From assembly GCA_026399835.1 (NCBI GenBank), contig JAPLQE010000055.1, forward strand, positions 49,784 through 113,783: a stretch of DNA of 64,000 nt. The letters run 5' to 3'. Shown here piece after piece: positions 19,280 to 28,297 of this stretch. Origin of the DNA: Burkholderiales bacterium. GTDB taxonomy: Bacteria; Pseudomonadota; Gammaproteobacteria; Burkholderiales; Burkholderiaceae_E. The translations under genes were made by a program, and so were the position numbers. Position 1 is the stretch's first letter. Each line of letters begins with the position of its first letter. Under the pieces are notes generated by a model, which was given only the letters and a program-made list of their open reading frames with translations, did not search any database and was not told where the DNA came from.

Positions 19280-20314
19280 TCAGAACGGCGACATGCCGGC
19301 GCCGGCAGCGGCGCTCTCGATCGGGACGGCGAAGCCGATGCCGACGAACACGCGCTGCTCGGTCGGGTTGAGCACCGCGGTGACGATGCCGATCACCTCG
19401 CCCTCGGGCGTGATCAGCGGCCCGCCGGAACTGCCGGGGTTCACCGCAGCATCGAACTGGATCAGGTTGGTCAGCTGCCGCTTGCCCTCGGGCGAGCGGA
19501 ACTCGCGCTTCAGACCCGAGACGACGCCGGAGGTCACCGACGGTCCGATGCCGAACGGAAAGCCCGCCGCCACGACGACGTCGCCCGGACGCACGTCGGC
19601 GGTCGACTTCAGGGTGGCCGGAACCAGGTCGTCGGGCAGCGTCTTGGCCTGCAGCACCGCGAGGTCCTGCTCCGGCTGCGCCTGCACCATCACCGCGTCG
19701 GATTCGAGCCCGTCCGCGAAGACCACCTTGATCGAGTCCGCGCCGGCGACGACGTGCAGGTTGGTGAGGATCAGCCCGGTCTCGACGACGACCACGCCGC
19801 TGCCCACGCCGATGTCCTCGCCGGGCGCACCGTCCTTGCCGGGCGGCCCGATGCGGCGCACCCGGACCACGGAGGGTCGGATCACCTCCCAGGCCTTGGC
19901 CGCCTGGGACGGCAGGGGCTGCGTCTCCATCGTGCGCAGCACCGCGGCATCGATGTCCTCCTGCGTGAGCGCGCGGGGCGGCGGGTACAGCCCGCGCTGC
20001 AGCATCACGCCCGCGAGGGCGGCCAGCACGCCGAGCACGACCAGCAGCGGGCGCTCGCTGCGCGACACCAGGCGGCGCAGCCACCCGAAGCGGCGGGGCG
20101 GTGGCGGGGGCGGCGTCTCGGCAGTGGCGGGTCGCGCGGCCGGCCCTTCGGGACGTTCCCAGGGCGACGCGCCGCGGAGCGGGGCACTGCTGCGTGCCGC
20201 GGCGCCCGGGCGACGGTCCGGACCGGAACCGCCGGCAGCCTGCGCCTCGGACGCCTTGCGGTCCGGATCCGGCGATGCTTCGGGAGATCGGCTGTAGAGC
20301 GCGCGGCGGGCCAT
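19280..20314 (-). CDS. Membrane-anchored trypsin-like (S1C) serine protease without PDZ domain
   Basis: The 344-residue protein has a cytoplasmic Pro/Ala-rich N-terminus of about 85 residues and one transmembrane segment at about 90-107. A periplasmic trypsin-like domain follows with triad His187 (TNLHVV), Asp217 (EQDLAVL) and Ser296 (NPGSSGGPL). The HtrA/DegS-type fold is clear, but the protein ends right after the protease domain, so the usual PDZ domain is absent. It lies just upstream of the MoxR operon in the same direction and may belong to the same envelope quality-control module; that link is inferred. Confidence 0.87.
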   Translation of the reverse strand: MARRALYSRSPEASPDPDRKASEAQAAGGSGPDRRPGAAARSSAPLRGASPWERPEGPAARPATAETPPPPPPRRFGWLRRLVSRSERPLLVVLGVLAALAGVMLQRGLYPPPRALTQEDIDAAVLRTMETQPLPSQAAKAWEVIRPSVVRVRRIGPPGKDGAPGEDIGVGSGVVVVETGLILTNLHVVAGADSIKVVFADGLESDAVMVQAQPEQDLAVLQAKTLPDDLVPATLKSTADVRPGDVVVAAGFPFGIGPSVTSGVVSGLKREFRSPEGKRQLTNLIQFDAAVNPGSSGGPLITPEGEVIGIVTAVLNPTEQRVFVGIGFAVPIESAAAGAGMSPF

Positions 20315-20512
20315 CTCAGTGCCCCGTTCCGGCGGCGGCCGACCGGCGCCCGCGTGCCGGGTCTGCGTCGCTCGTGCCGCCTGCGCTCAAGGGTGCTCCA
20401 GCCGGAAGGGTGAGAGGGATCGGGGCAACCGTATCACGCGGGCCGAAGAGGGTAAACCGTGGGCCGGCGGGGACCACCTGCCGCAGGCGCGGGGGCGCTC
20501 TCGCTTGAGCGC

Positions 20513-21571
20513 TCAGAGCATCGTCGCGTCCGTGGGCAGGCCCATCAGCACCAGGTAGACCGCCGAGCCGCCGCCGAGGTCATGCATCGCGCGGGTCACG
20601 TCGGCCGCCGCGCGGGTCGCGGTCGTGGCCGACAGCCGCAGCGCGGCGCGGGCCCGCAGGTCGGGCGCGTCGCCCGCGCAGGCGAGCCGCCAGGCCTGGC
20701 CGACGGCATCGATACAGTAGGCCCGCGCCGAGCGCAGCGAGGCCTCGGCGCGAGCGAGCTCGGCCTGCGCGCCGGCGCGCTCGGCCAGCGTGCGCCGACT
20801 GCCGCCCGGGGTCTTCGTGCCGGCCAGCGTCACCAGCTCGTCGATGGCACTGCGTGCGTTGCCGAGCATCACCGCCGCGATCCCCTGGGCGAGCAGTCCG
20901 AAGGGCGGCATCCGGTAGAGCGGGCCCTCCTCGCGCGGCGCATCGGTCATCAGCGACACGGACCGCTCGCGCGGCACGCGCAGGCCCTCGAGCGCGACCT
21001 CGCCGCTGCCCGTGCCCTGCAGGCCGGCGACATGCCAGCCGTCGAGCCGCGTGCCGGCCTCGGCCGGGAAGAACACCATCCGCGCATCCGGCAGGCCGTT
21101 GGGCAGCATGCGCATCGTGCCGTCCTCGATCACCGTGCAGCCCGCGGACAGCCAGGCACAGTGCGCATGCCCCGAGAACCAGGGCCAGCGGCCGCTCACC
21201 ACGTAGTCGTCGCCGTCGACCACGGCGCGGCCGATCGGCGCGAAGACGCCGCCGGTCACCGTCTCGGGCGTGGCGTGCACGGCCGCCGCGACGGCGGGGT
21301 CGAGCCAGGCGGCGGACATCGCGGCCGTGGCACCGATCATGGTGCACCAGCCGGCCGAGGCATCGGCCTCGCCCATCGCCTCCATCGTCGCGAGCGCGAG
21401 CAGCGGCTCGCATTCGAGGCCGCCGAAGCGGCGCGGCAGCAAGGTGCGGAACAGGCCGGCGCGCGCGAGCGACGTCGCCAGGTCGGCGGGCAGGGTGCGC
21501 GTGCGCTCGATCTCGTCGGCGCGGCCGCGGACTTCGGGCCCGAATGCTCGGGCGGTGGCGAGGATGTCCAT
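20513..21571 (-). CDS. Acyl-CoA dehydrogenase-family flavoprotein, C-terminally unusual
   Basis: The 352-residue protein starts at ATG 21571 and resembles acyl-CoA dehydrogenase-like enzymes and two-component flavin monooxygenases (HsaA/HpaH-like): N-terminal helices with RTRTLPADLATSLARAGLFR, a middle beta-domain with VSGRWPWFSGHAHCAW, then the helical C-terminal domain. Family members usually run to about 380-400 residues and carry an LQR..RD.H...QH segment before the end. Here HDLGGGSAVY is followed directly by LVLMGLPTDATML and the stop. That tail looks like the normal family end, so about 30-35 residues may be missing in frame. The gene stands alone between the protease and a periplasmic binding protein. 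Confidence 0.75.
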   Translation of the reverse strand: MDILATARAFGPEVRGRADEIERTRTLPADLATSLARAGLFRTLLPRRFGGLECEPLLALATMEAMGEADASAGWCTMIGATAAMSAAWLDPAVAAAVHATPETVTGGVFAPIGRAVVDGDDYVVSGRWPWFSGHAHCAWLSAGCTVIEDGTMRMLPNGLPDARMVFFPAEAGTRLDGWHVAGLQGTGSGEVALEGLRVPRERSVSLMTDAPREEGPLYRMPPFGLLAQGIAAVMLGNARSAIDELVTLAGTKTPGGSRRTLAERAGAQAELARAEASLRSARAYCIDAVGQAWRLACAGDAPDLRARAALRLSATTATRAAADVTRAMHDLGGGSAVYLVLMGLPTDATML

Positions 21572-21717
21572 CGCGCGATTATGGCCGCGCTCGTGCCGAA
21601 CCGGAACGCTGCAGCGCGCCATGCATGGGGGCCCCTCGGGCCCGCCGGGCGAGGCCGGCCGCCTCGGCGCGATCCGCTCGACGCGGACCGGCCGGGACGT
21701 TCAGCCGGCCGAGCCGC

Positions 21718-22143
21718 TCACTTGAGCAGCACCTTCACCGTGTCGTCGACGCTCGAGGGCTTGATGTAGCCGACCGCGAGCTTGTTCGCGGCCACCGCCT
21801 TCTTGACCTCGGCGTCGCCGTCGACGACCTTCGGCGGCGTCGCCTTGCCGCTGAAGACGAGCTGGGCCCACGCGGCCTTCACCTGCGCGGCGCTGCGGCC
21901 GACGAAGGTCGCGTAGAACGCGGTGCGCGTGGGGTTGTCGTCGCCCTGGTCGTACAGGGTGACCGCGCCGCCGTCGGGCCAGATGCGGGCCTCGCCGGTG
22001 AACGCCTTGGCGATGAACGCCTTGTCGACGGTGCCGGCATTGTCCTTGTTGCCGATCACGACGACGTCGTTCGCGAGGGCGGGCGACAGCGTCGAGGCGA
22101 CGATCACCGCCGTCGCCAGCAGTCGCTTGATGGGGTGGGTCAT
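21718..22143 (-). CDS. Short PstS-like periplasmic substrate-binding protein
   Basis: The 141-residue protein has a Sec signal peptide ending near ALA-N (residues 22-25). The mature part resembles one lobe of phosphate-binding proteins (PBP-like): VVVIGNKDNAGTVDKAFIAKAFTG, then WAQLVFSGKATPPKVV and AVGYIKPSSVDD. It is less than half the length of a true PstS and no pst transporter genes are nearby. It lies 16 bp upstream of nothing else on its strand but follows the porin gene closely (17 bp after the porin stop), so the two are probably cotranscribed. Its ligand is unknown; phosphate is a guess from the fold. Confidence 0.75.
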   Translation of the reverse strand: MTHPIKRLLATAVIVASTLSPALANDVVVIGNKDNAGTVDKAFIAKAFTGEARIWPDGGAVTLYDQGDDNPTRTAFYATFVGRSAAQVKAAWAQLVFSGKATPPKVVDGDAEVKKAVAANKLAVGYIKPSSVDDTVKVLLK

Positions 22144-22159
22144 GTTCGCTCCTCGGTCG

Positions 22160-23221
22160 TCAGAAGATGAAGGCGACGCTGGCGGCCAGCATCTGCCAGG
22201 TCTTCTGGCCCTGGCCCGCCGCCGTCTCGCCGGACAGCGCGGCCGCGCCGTAGCCGGAGTTGAAGTGGTTCTCGAGCCGCAGCGCGAGGTTGCCGTTCAC
22301 CCGATACGTGACGCCGATCGCCACGGTGTTCTGGTAGGTCGACGGATCGCTGCTGTCGTAGCCCGGCGCGCGCAGCATGTCGTAGCGCGCGAACGGGATC
22401 CACTGGTCGGTCAGCGAGTAGCCGGCCTGCACGTAGGCCACGCTCGTCCTGCTGTCGAGGCCGCCCATCGAGCGGGAGATATGGCCGTATTCGGCCTTGA
22501 GGTCGAGCTTGTCGGCGGTGTAGCCGGTCGACAGGATCATCGAGGTCTTGGTGGTGTCGTCCGGGTCGCCGACGGTCAGCTGCTTCTTGGTCGACGCCGA
22601 CAACATCAGCCTCAGCCCGTCGATCGGCGTGCGCCAGTCGAGGCGGCCCCCGACCAGGCCTTTCTGCTTCTGTGTCGCCGCCACCGCGGCGTGCTCGACG
22701 ATCTGGCCGCCGTACAGGTCGAAGTCGATCCGGCCGTTCGCCATCGGCATCGTCCAGGTGCCGCCCAGGCCGCCGTAGGCCTCGTCGACCAGGTCGGTGT
22801 CCGGCTGGTACAGCAGCGGCAGGATGGTGGCCTGCTGCAGGAAGCGCGCGTCGATGAACTCGTTGTAGAAGCCCCGCGGCGCGAGCACCTTGCCCGCCCG
22901 CAGCGTCAGGTTGTCGCCGAAGGTCCGGTCGACGTAGAACCAGTGCACGTCGATCGAGGAGCCGCTGATCGATGCCAGCTGCGTCCAGAACTTCGAGCGT
23001 TCATCGAGCTTGGCGGTGAGCACCAGCGCGAACACGTTCTCCTTGAACGAGCCGCTGCCGTCGGCGCCGAGCCAGGTGTTGTCCGTCGTCTTCAGGAACG
23101 ACTGGTGGCCGTAGCCGTTGATCGTGATGTTGCCGAACTCGGCGGCCTGGGCGGCGCCGGTCGCGAAGGCGAGGCCGGCCAGCGCGACGGCTGCACGGCG
23201 AAGGAGTGAAGGTTGGGGCAT
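22160..23221 (-). CDS. Outer-membrane porin-like beta-barrel protein
   Basis: The 353-residue protein starts at ATG 23221 with a signal peptide ending near AQAAEF (residues 24-29). The mature part alternates amphipathic strands and turns (NITINGYGHQSFLKT, LTLRAGKVLAPRGFYNEF) and ends in aromatic AFIF, the signature of outer-membrane barrels. It resembles porins found next to PstS-like proteins in betaproteobacteria, but I do not recognise a specific family. It is transcribed with the PstS-like gene downstream; a chemoreceptor gene lies 89 bp upstream on the same strand. Confidence 0.75.
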   Translation of the reverse strand: MPQPSLLRRAAVALAGLAFATGAAQAAEFGNITINGYGHQSFLKTTDNTWLGADGSGSFKENVFALVLTAKLDERSKFWTQLASISGSSIDVHWFYVDRTFGDNLTLRAGKVLAPRGFYNEFIDARFLQQATILPLLYQPDTDLVDEAYGGLGGTWTMPMANGRIDFDLYGGQIVEHAAVAATQKQKGLVGGRLDWRTPIDGLRLMLSASTKKQLTVGDPDDTTKTSMILSTGYTADKLDLKAEYGHISRSMGGLDSRTSVAYVQAGYSLTDQWIPFARYDMLRAPGYDSSDPSTYQNTVAIGVTYRVNGNLALRLENHFNSGYGAAALSGETAAGQGQKTWQMLAASVAFIF

Positions 23222-23310
23222 GGTGGACCTCTTGGAGGTGCGTACAGGAGCGGAAAGGACAGGGCGGGAGAAGGGTGGGGCGCTCGGGGGTGGGGCGCTC
23301 GGGGCGGTGC

Positions 23311-24834
23311 TCACGCGGGCGCCCCGGTTCTGAAGACGGCGATCATCCGGCCGAGCTCGCCGGCCTGGTTCTCGAGCGACAGCGTCGCGGCCGAGGCCTG
23401 CTCGACCAGCGCCGCGTTCTGCTGCGTGGCGCGTTCGATCTCGCCGATCGTGCCGTTCAGCATCGTGATGCCGGTGTCCTGCTCGACCGAGGCTTCGGAG
23501 ATCTGCGACACGTACTGGTTGACGCTGCGGATGCCCTGGACGATCTCGTTCATCAGCACGCCGGCGGCGGCGACCTGACGGGAGCCGTCGTCGACGCGCT
23601 GCACCGAGTCGCCGATCAGACCCGCGATTTGCTTGGCGGCCTCGGCGCTGCGCTGTGCGAGGCTGCGCACCTCGCTGGCGACGACCGCGAAGCCGCGGCC
23701 CTGCTCGCCGGCGCGGGCGGCCTCGACCGCGGCGTTCAGCGCCAAGATATTGGTCTGGAACGCGATGCCGTCGATCAGTCCGATGATCTCGGCGACGCGC
23801 CGGCCGCTCTCGTTGATCGAGGACATCGTGCGCACGATCTCGGCGACCGCCGCGCCGCCGCGCTCGGCGCTGTCGCTGGTGGCGCCGGCCAGTCGCGCCG
23901 CCTCGCGGGCGCTGGCGGTGTTCTCGCGGGTGCGCGCCGCCAGCTCGCCGACGCTGCCTGCGGTCTCGGCCAGGCGTCCGGCCTGGCCCTCGGTCCGGCT
24001 CGACAGGTCGGCGTTGCCAGCGGCGAGCTCGCGGGCCGCCCGGGTCACCTCGTCGGCGCTGCGACGGGTGTCGTTGACGATGCGGGCGAGCGTCGCCTGC
24101 AGGGACGTCGCCGCAAACAGCAGGCTGCTCGTGTCGTTCGGTGCGCAGCGGATCTCGCCGCCGAGGTCGCCTGCCGCCATCTCCCTGAGCACGCGGGCGG
24201 CGTACTCCGGATCGCCCCCCAGGCCGCGCTCGATCGCGCGGATCACCAGCAGCGACAGCACTGCCAGGGTCGTGATGCTCGCCACCGCGGTCGCCAGGTT
24301 GAGCATCAGTCCGCGGTCCAGCGTCTCCTGCGCGGCCACCAGGCTCGCCTCGTTGCCGCGGCCCGCCGCCTCGCGGCTCTCTTCGAGCGCCGCAGTGAGC
24401 GCGGTCTGCGCCGACTGCATCGCCCCGATCGCCGCGCCCGGGTCGCCCTCGGTCGCACCCATCATGATCGCGGCGGCCTGCCTGGCCGGTGCGACCCAGC
24501 CGTCGAACTGGCGGGTCAGCGTCTCGGCGACCTCGCGCTTGCCGTGCAGCGCGCCGATCTCGGCGAGCGCCGCGCGCAGCGTGGTCGCCCGGCCGTCGAT
24601 GTCGCCGAACGCGGCCTTGTCGCCGGCGGCGACCGCGCCCTTGAGCGCCTCCTGCATCGCGGTGTATTGCGTGCCCACCGCCTGCAGCCGCACGAAGAAC
24701 TGGTACTCGACGCGGCCGAGCTGCTGGATGATCGAGCCGGTCTGGCGGGCGTTGATCCATGCCACGCCGAGCCCGGCGGCGAACACCAGCAGCGTCACCA
24801 GCGGCAGCGACCACACCTTCTGTCGAAACTTCAT
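23311..24834 (-). CDS. Methyl-accepting chemotaxis protein
   Basis: The 507-residue receptor starts at ATG 24834. It has transmembrane segments at about residues 8-26 and 182-202, with a helical periplasmic four-helix-bundle-type sensor between them. A short HAMP-like region (LGGDPEYAARVLREMAAGDL) follows, then a long cytoplasmic coiled coil whose hairpin tip reads FQTNILALNAAVEAARAGEQGRGFAVVA. No C-terminal CheR-docking pentapeptide is seen. Its position beside a porin and a periplasmic binding protein suggests it may report on the solute those proteins handle; this is inferred. Confidence 0.93.
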   Translation of the reverse strand: MKFRQKVWSLPLVTLLVFAAGLGVAWINARQTGSIIQQLGRVEYQFFVRLQAVGTQYTAMQEALKGAVAAGDKAAFGDIDGRATTLRAALAEIGALHGKREVAETLTRQFDGWVAPARQAAAIMMGATEGDPGAAIGAMQSAQTALTAALEESREAAGRGNEASLVAAQETLDRGLMLNLATAVASITTLAVLSLLVIRAIERGLGGDPEYAARVLREMAAGDLGGEIRCAPNDTSSLLFAATSLQATLARIVNDTRRSADEVTRAARELAAGNADLSSRTEGQAGRLAETAGSVGELAARTRENTASAREAARLAGATSDSAERGGAAVAEIVRTMSSINESGRRVAEIIGLIDGIAFQTNILALNAAVEAARAGEQGRGFAVVASEVRSLAQRSAEAAKQIAGLIGDSVQRVDDGSRQVAAAGVLMNEIVQGIRSVNQYVSQISEASVEQDTGITMLNGTIGEIERATQQNAALVEQASAATLSLENQAGELGRMIAVFRTGAPA

Positions 24835-25117
24835 CGGACTTCTCCGGAACCAGGGACCCGGCATACCGGCCCGGGAGCAGCCGCCAGGGAGGCGGCATGG
24901 CATTCACGGAGAAGCTTGAGCGGCGGTCGAACGACCAAGTCGTCAGAATTGCGGCAGAAAAGTCACCAAATCGTTTCGTCCGGCTGGGCGGGCGAGTCTG
25001 GAGGAGGGCCGGACGGGCCCGCCCGACGGGTGGTGCAACGGGCGCCCGCGCGCTGCGCCCGGGACGCGCCACGGCCGCGTCTCGCAGGACCCTCGCTCAC
25101 GCGGACCGCACAAAGCA

Positions 25118-25149
25118 GAACGCCCGCTTCATCGCTGAAGCGGGCGTTC
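25118..25149 (-). terminator. Rho-independent terminator after tRNA-Arg
   Basis: A perfect 13-bp inverted repeat (arms 25118-25130 and 25137-25149, 6-base loop) lies 31 bp past the 3' end of the minus-strand tRNA-Arg. On that strand it is followed by a T-rich stretch (TGCTTTGT). It fits a terminator for the tRNA transcript. Confidence 0.75.
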
Positions 25150-25179
25150 GGTACGGCTGGTGCTGCGGTACTGCTTGGA

Positions 25180-25256
25180 TGGCGCGCCCGGCAGGATTCG
25201 AACCCACGACCCCTTGGTTCGTAGCCAAGTACTCTATCCAACTGAGCTACGGGCGC
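25180..25256 (-). tRNA. tRNA-Arg(ACG)
   Basis: Read on the minus strand, the 77-nt gene has acceptor stem GCGCCCG/CGGGCGC, a D-arm with AGCTCAGTTGGATAGAG, an anticodon stem-loop CTTGG-CTACGAA-CCAAG giving anticodon ACG, a T-arm with GGTTCGAATCC, and an encoded CCA end. All stems pair. It is a single gene with its own downstream terminator. Confidence 0.97.
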
Positions 25257-25526
25257 AGAGCCACGGACTATAGCACGGACCGTCACCGGTGGGAAATGGG
25301 AGGCGGGTCGGCGAACTCGGGCCCGGACCCGAACGCCCCTGCGACGCCAGCGTGTGCGCCGGCCGACGGGAAAGCCGGCCTCCATGCGGCTGCACGGCTG
25401 CCCGGCCCCTGTGGCGCGCTCGCCGCAGCGAAGGTTCAGGGGGCTGGGAACTGGCGGGAAAGCCCCCGCTGATCGGCGCTTGAATATCACCATGCGGGAA
25501 ACGGTTTCTTCATCCGAAAATTTTGA

Positions 25527-25555
25527 TGGACTTTCGCGAGGCCGGTTCCTAGAAT
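25527..25555 (+). promoter_or_regulatory. Putative sigma-70 promoter of the pyruvate dehydrogenase operon
   Basis: TGGACT (25527-25532) and TAGAAT (25550-25555) are spaced 17 bp, and the start of transcription would fall about 20 bp before aceE, whose ribosome-binding site GAGGAG follows. The rest of the 326-bp gap between tRNA-Arg and aceE shows no other feature I can support. This is a pattern match only. Confidence 0.45.
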
Positions 25556-25582
25556 CGCGTCACTTACCCGAGGAGACTCACG

Positions 25583-28282
25583 ATGTCAGCGGTGCCTAAC
25601 ACGCCTGCGGCCAACGACCCCGATTCGCTCGAGACGCAGGAGTGGCTGGACGCCCTCGAAGCGGTGCTCGACCGGGAAGGCCCCGACCGCGCGCACTTCC
25701 TGCTGGAGCGGCTGGTCGAGAAGGCGCGCCGAAGCGGCGCATTCATCCCCTTCTCGGCGAACACCGCCTACGTGAACACCATCCCGGTGCAGCTCGAGGC
25801 GCGCAGCCCGGGCAACGCCGAGCTCGAGGAGCGCATCCGCTCGTACGTGCGCTGGAACGCGATGGCGATGGTCGTCCGCGCCAACCGCCTCGATCCGGCC
25901 GACGGCGGCGACCTCGGCGGCCACATCGCCTCCTTCGCCTCGCTCGCGACCATGATCGGCGCGGGCATGAACCACTTCTGGCACGCCCCCCATGACAGCC
26001 ACGGCGGCGACCTCGTCTACTTCCAGGGCCACTCGGCACCCGGCATCTACGGCCGCGCGTACCTCGAGGGCCGCCTGAACGAGGCGCAGCTCGACAGCTT
26101 CCGGCAGGAGGTCGACGGCCGCGGCCTGTCCTCGTACCCGCATCCGAAGCTGATGCCGGACTTCTGGCAGTTCCCGACGGTGTCGATGGGCCTCGGCCCG
26201 CTGATGGCGATCTACCAGGCGCGCTTCCTCAAGTACCTGCACGCCCGCGGCATCGCCGACACCTCGAACCGCAAGGTCTGGGTGTTCTGCGGCGACGGCG
26301 AGATGGACGAGCCCGAGTCGCTCGGCGCCATCGGCCTGGCCGCGCGCGAGAAGCTCGACAACCTGGTGTTCGTCGTCAACTGCAACCTGCAGCGGCTCGA
26401 CGGCCCGGTGCGGGGCAACGGCAAGATCATCCAGGAGCTCGAGGGTGAGTTCCGCGGCTCGGGCTGGAACGTGCTCAAGCTGATCTGGGGCTCGTACTGG
26501 GACCCGCTGCTGGCGCGCGACAAGGACGGCATCCTGCAGCGCGTGATGGAGGAGACCGTCGACGGCGAGTACCAGACGTACAAGGCCAACGACGGCGCCT
26601 TCGTGCGCAAGCACTTCTTCGGCAAGCATCCGAAGCTGCTCGAGATGGTGTCTCGGATGACCGACGACGACATCTGGCGCCTGAACCGCGGCGGCCACGA
26701 TCCGCACAAGGTGTACGCGACCTTCCATGCCGCGGTGAACCACCGCGGCCAGCCGACGGTCGTGCTCGCCAAGACGGTCAAGGGCTACGGCATGGGGCGC
26801 ATCGGCGAGGCGAAGAATCCGACCCATCAGCTCAAGAAGCTCGACACCCAGGCGATCCGCGAGTTCCGGGACCGCTTCAACATCCCCATCCCCGACGACA
26901 AGCTCGACGAGCTGCCGTTCTTCAAGCCCTCCGACGACTCACCGGAGATGCGCTACATGCTCGAGCGGCGCCGCGCGCTCGGCGGCTCGCTGCCGCAGCG
27001 TCGGCGCGTCGCCACCGAGAAGTTCGAGGTGCCCGCGCTCGAGGCCTTCAAGGCCGTGCTCGAGCCGACCGCCGAAGGCCGCGAGATCTCGACGACCCAG
27101 GCGTTCGTGCGCGTGCTGACCGCGCTGATCCGCGACAAGTCGCTCGGCGAGCGGGTCGTGCCGATCGTGCCCGACGAGGCGCGGACCTTCGGCATGGAGG
27201 GCATGTTCCGGCAGCTCGGCATCTACGCGCCGGAAGGCCAGAAGTACACCCCGGTCGACAAGGACCAGGTCATGTACTACCGCGAGGACAAGAAGGGCCA
27301 GATCCTCGAGGAAGGCATCAACGAGGCGGGCGCGTTCTCGTCGTGGATCGCGGCGGCGACCTCGTACTCGACGAACGACCGCATCATGGTGCCGTTCTAC
27401 ATCTACTACTCGATGTTCGGCTTCCAGCGCGTGGGCGACCTCGCCTGGGCGGCCGGCGACATGCAGGCGCGCGGCTTCCTGCTCGGTGGCACCTCGGGGC
27501 GGACCACGCTCAACGGCGAGGGCCTGCAGCACGAGGACGGCCACAGTCATATCCTGTCGTCGACGATCCCGAACTGCGTTTCCTACGACCCGACCTTCGC
27601 CCACGAGGTCGCTGTCATCATCCAGGACGGCCTGCGCCGGATGGTCGGCGAGCAGGAGAACGTCTTCTACTACCTGACGCTGCTGAACGAGAACTACGCG
27701 CATCCGGGGCTCAGGCCGGGCTCGGAGTCGGGCATCGTCAAGGGCATGTACCTGCTGCGCGAGGGCGACGCGGGCAACAAGACCCGCGTGCAGCTGCTCG
27801 GCAGCGGCTCGATCCTGCGCGAGGTGCTGGCTGCAGCCGAGCTGCTCGAGCGGGACTGGGGCGTCGCCGCCGACGTCTGGTCGGTCACCAGCTTCACCGA
27901 GCTGCGCCGCGACGGCCTCGACTGCGAGCGCTGGAACCTGCTGCACCCGGGCGACAAGCAGAAGGTTCCGTACGCGACCGCGCAGCTCGAGGGGCACGCC
28001 GGCCCGGTGATCGCGTCGACCGACTACATGAAGCTGTTCGCCGACCAGATCCGCCCGTTCATGCCGAAGGGGCGGGCGTACAAGGTGCTGGGCACCGATG
28101 GCTTCGGACGCTCCGACTTCCGCTACAAGCTGCGCGAGCACTTCGAGGTCGACCGCAAGTTCGTCGTGCTCTCGGCCCTGCGTGCGCTCGCCGACGAGAA
28201 GGCGGTCAAGCCGAAGGTGCTCGCCGAGGCGATCAAGAAGTACGGGATCGATCCCGACAAGAACAACCCGCACTACGCCTGA
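25583..28282 (+). CDS. aceE: Pyruvate dehydrogenase E1 component, homodimeric
   Basis: The 899-residue thiamine-diphosphate enzyme decarboxylates pyruvate and transfers the acetyl group to the lipoyl domains of E2. The ThDP motif runs from GDG at 237-239 to NCN at 266-268. The sequence is colinear over its whole length with the homodimeric type (HFWHAPHDSHGGDLVYFQGH, TSGRTTLNGEGLQHEDGHSH). It starts at ATG 25583 behind GAGGAG. It is the first gene of the operon, 15 bp before aceF. Confidence 0.98.
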   Translation: MSAVPNTPAANDPDSLETQEWLDALEAVLDREGPDRAHFLLERLVEKARRSGAFIPFSANTAYVNTIPVQLEARSPGNAELEERIRSYVRWNAMAMVVRANRLDPADGGDLGGHIASFASLATMIGAGMNHFWHAPHDSHGGDLVYFQGHSAPGIYGRAYLEGRLNEAQLDSFRQEVDGRGLSSYPHPKLMPDFWQFPTVSMGLGPLMAIYQARFLKYLHARGIADTSNRKVWVFCGDGEMDEPESLGAIGLAAREKLDNLVFVVNCNLQRLDGPVRGNGKIIQELEGEFRGSGWNVLKLIWGSYWDPLLARDKDGILQRVMEETVDGEYQTYKANDGAFVRKHFFGKHPKLLEMVSRMTDDDIWRLNRGGHDPHKVYATFHAAVNHRGQPTVVLAKTVKGYGMGRIGEAKNPTHQLKKLDTQAIREFRDRFNIPIPDDKLDELPFFKPSDDSPEMRYMLERRRALGGSLPQRRRVATEKFEVPALEAFKAVLEPTAEGREISTTQAFVRVLTALIRDKSLGERVVPIVPDEARTFGMEGMFRQLGIYAPEGQKYTPVDKDQVMYYREDKKGQILEEGINEAGAFSSWIAAATSYSTNDRIMVPFYIYYSMFGFQRVGDLAWAAGDMQARGFLLGGTSGRTTLNGEGLQHEDGHSHILSSTIPNCVSYDPTFAHEVAVIIQDGLRRMVGEQENVFYYLTLLNENYAHPGLRPGSESGIVKGMYLLREGDAGNKTRVQLLGSGSILREVLAAAELLERDWGVAADVWSVTSFTELRRDGLDCERWNLLHPGDKQKVPYATAQLEGHAGPVIASTDYMKLFADQIRPFMPKGRAYKVLGTDGFGRSDFRYKLREHFEVDRKFVVLSALRALADEKAVKPKVLAEAIKKYGIDPDKNNPHYA

Positions 28283-28297
28283 GGGACGCCCCACGCG

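Noticed and set aside
19190..20314. VWA-MoxR conflict (ternary defence) system
   Set aside because: The effector and adaptor modules of such systems are not present; the operon matches the common housekeeping-type MoxR-DUF58-VWA arrangement.
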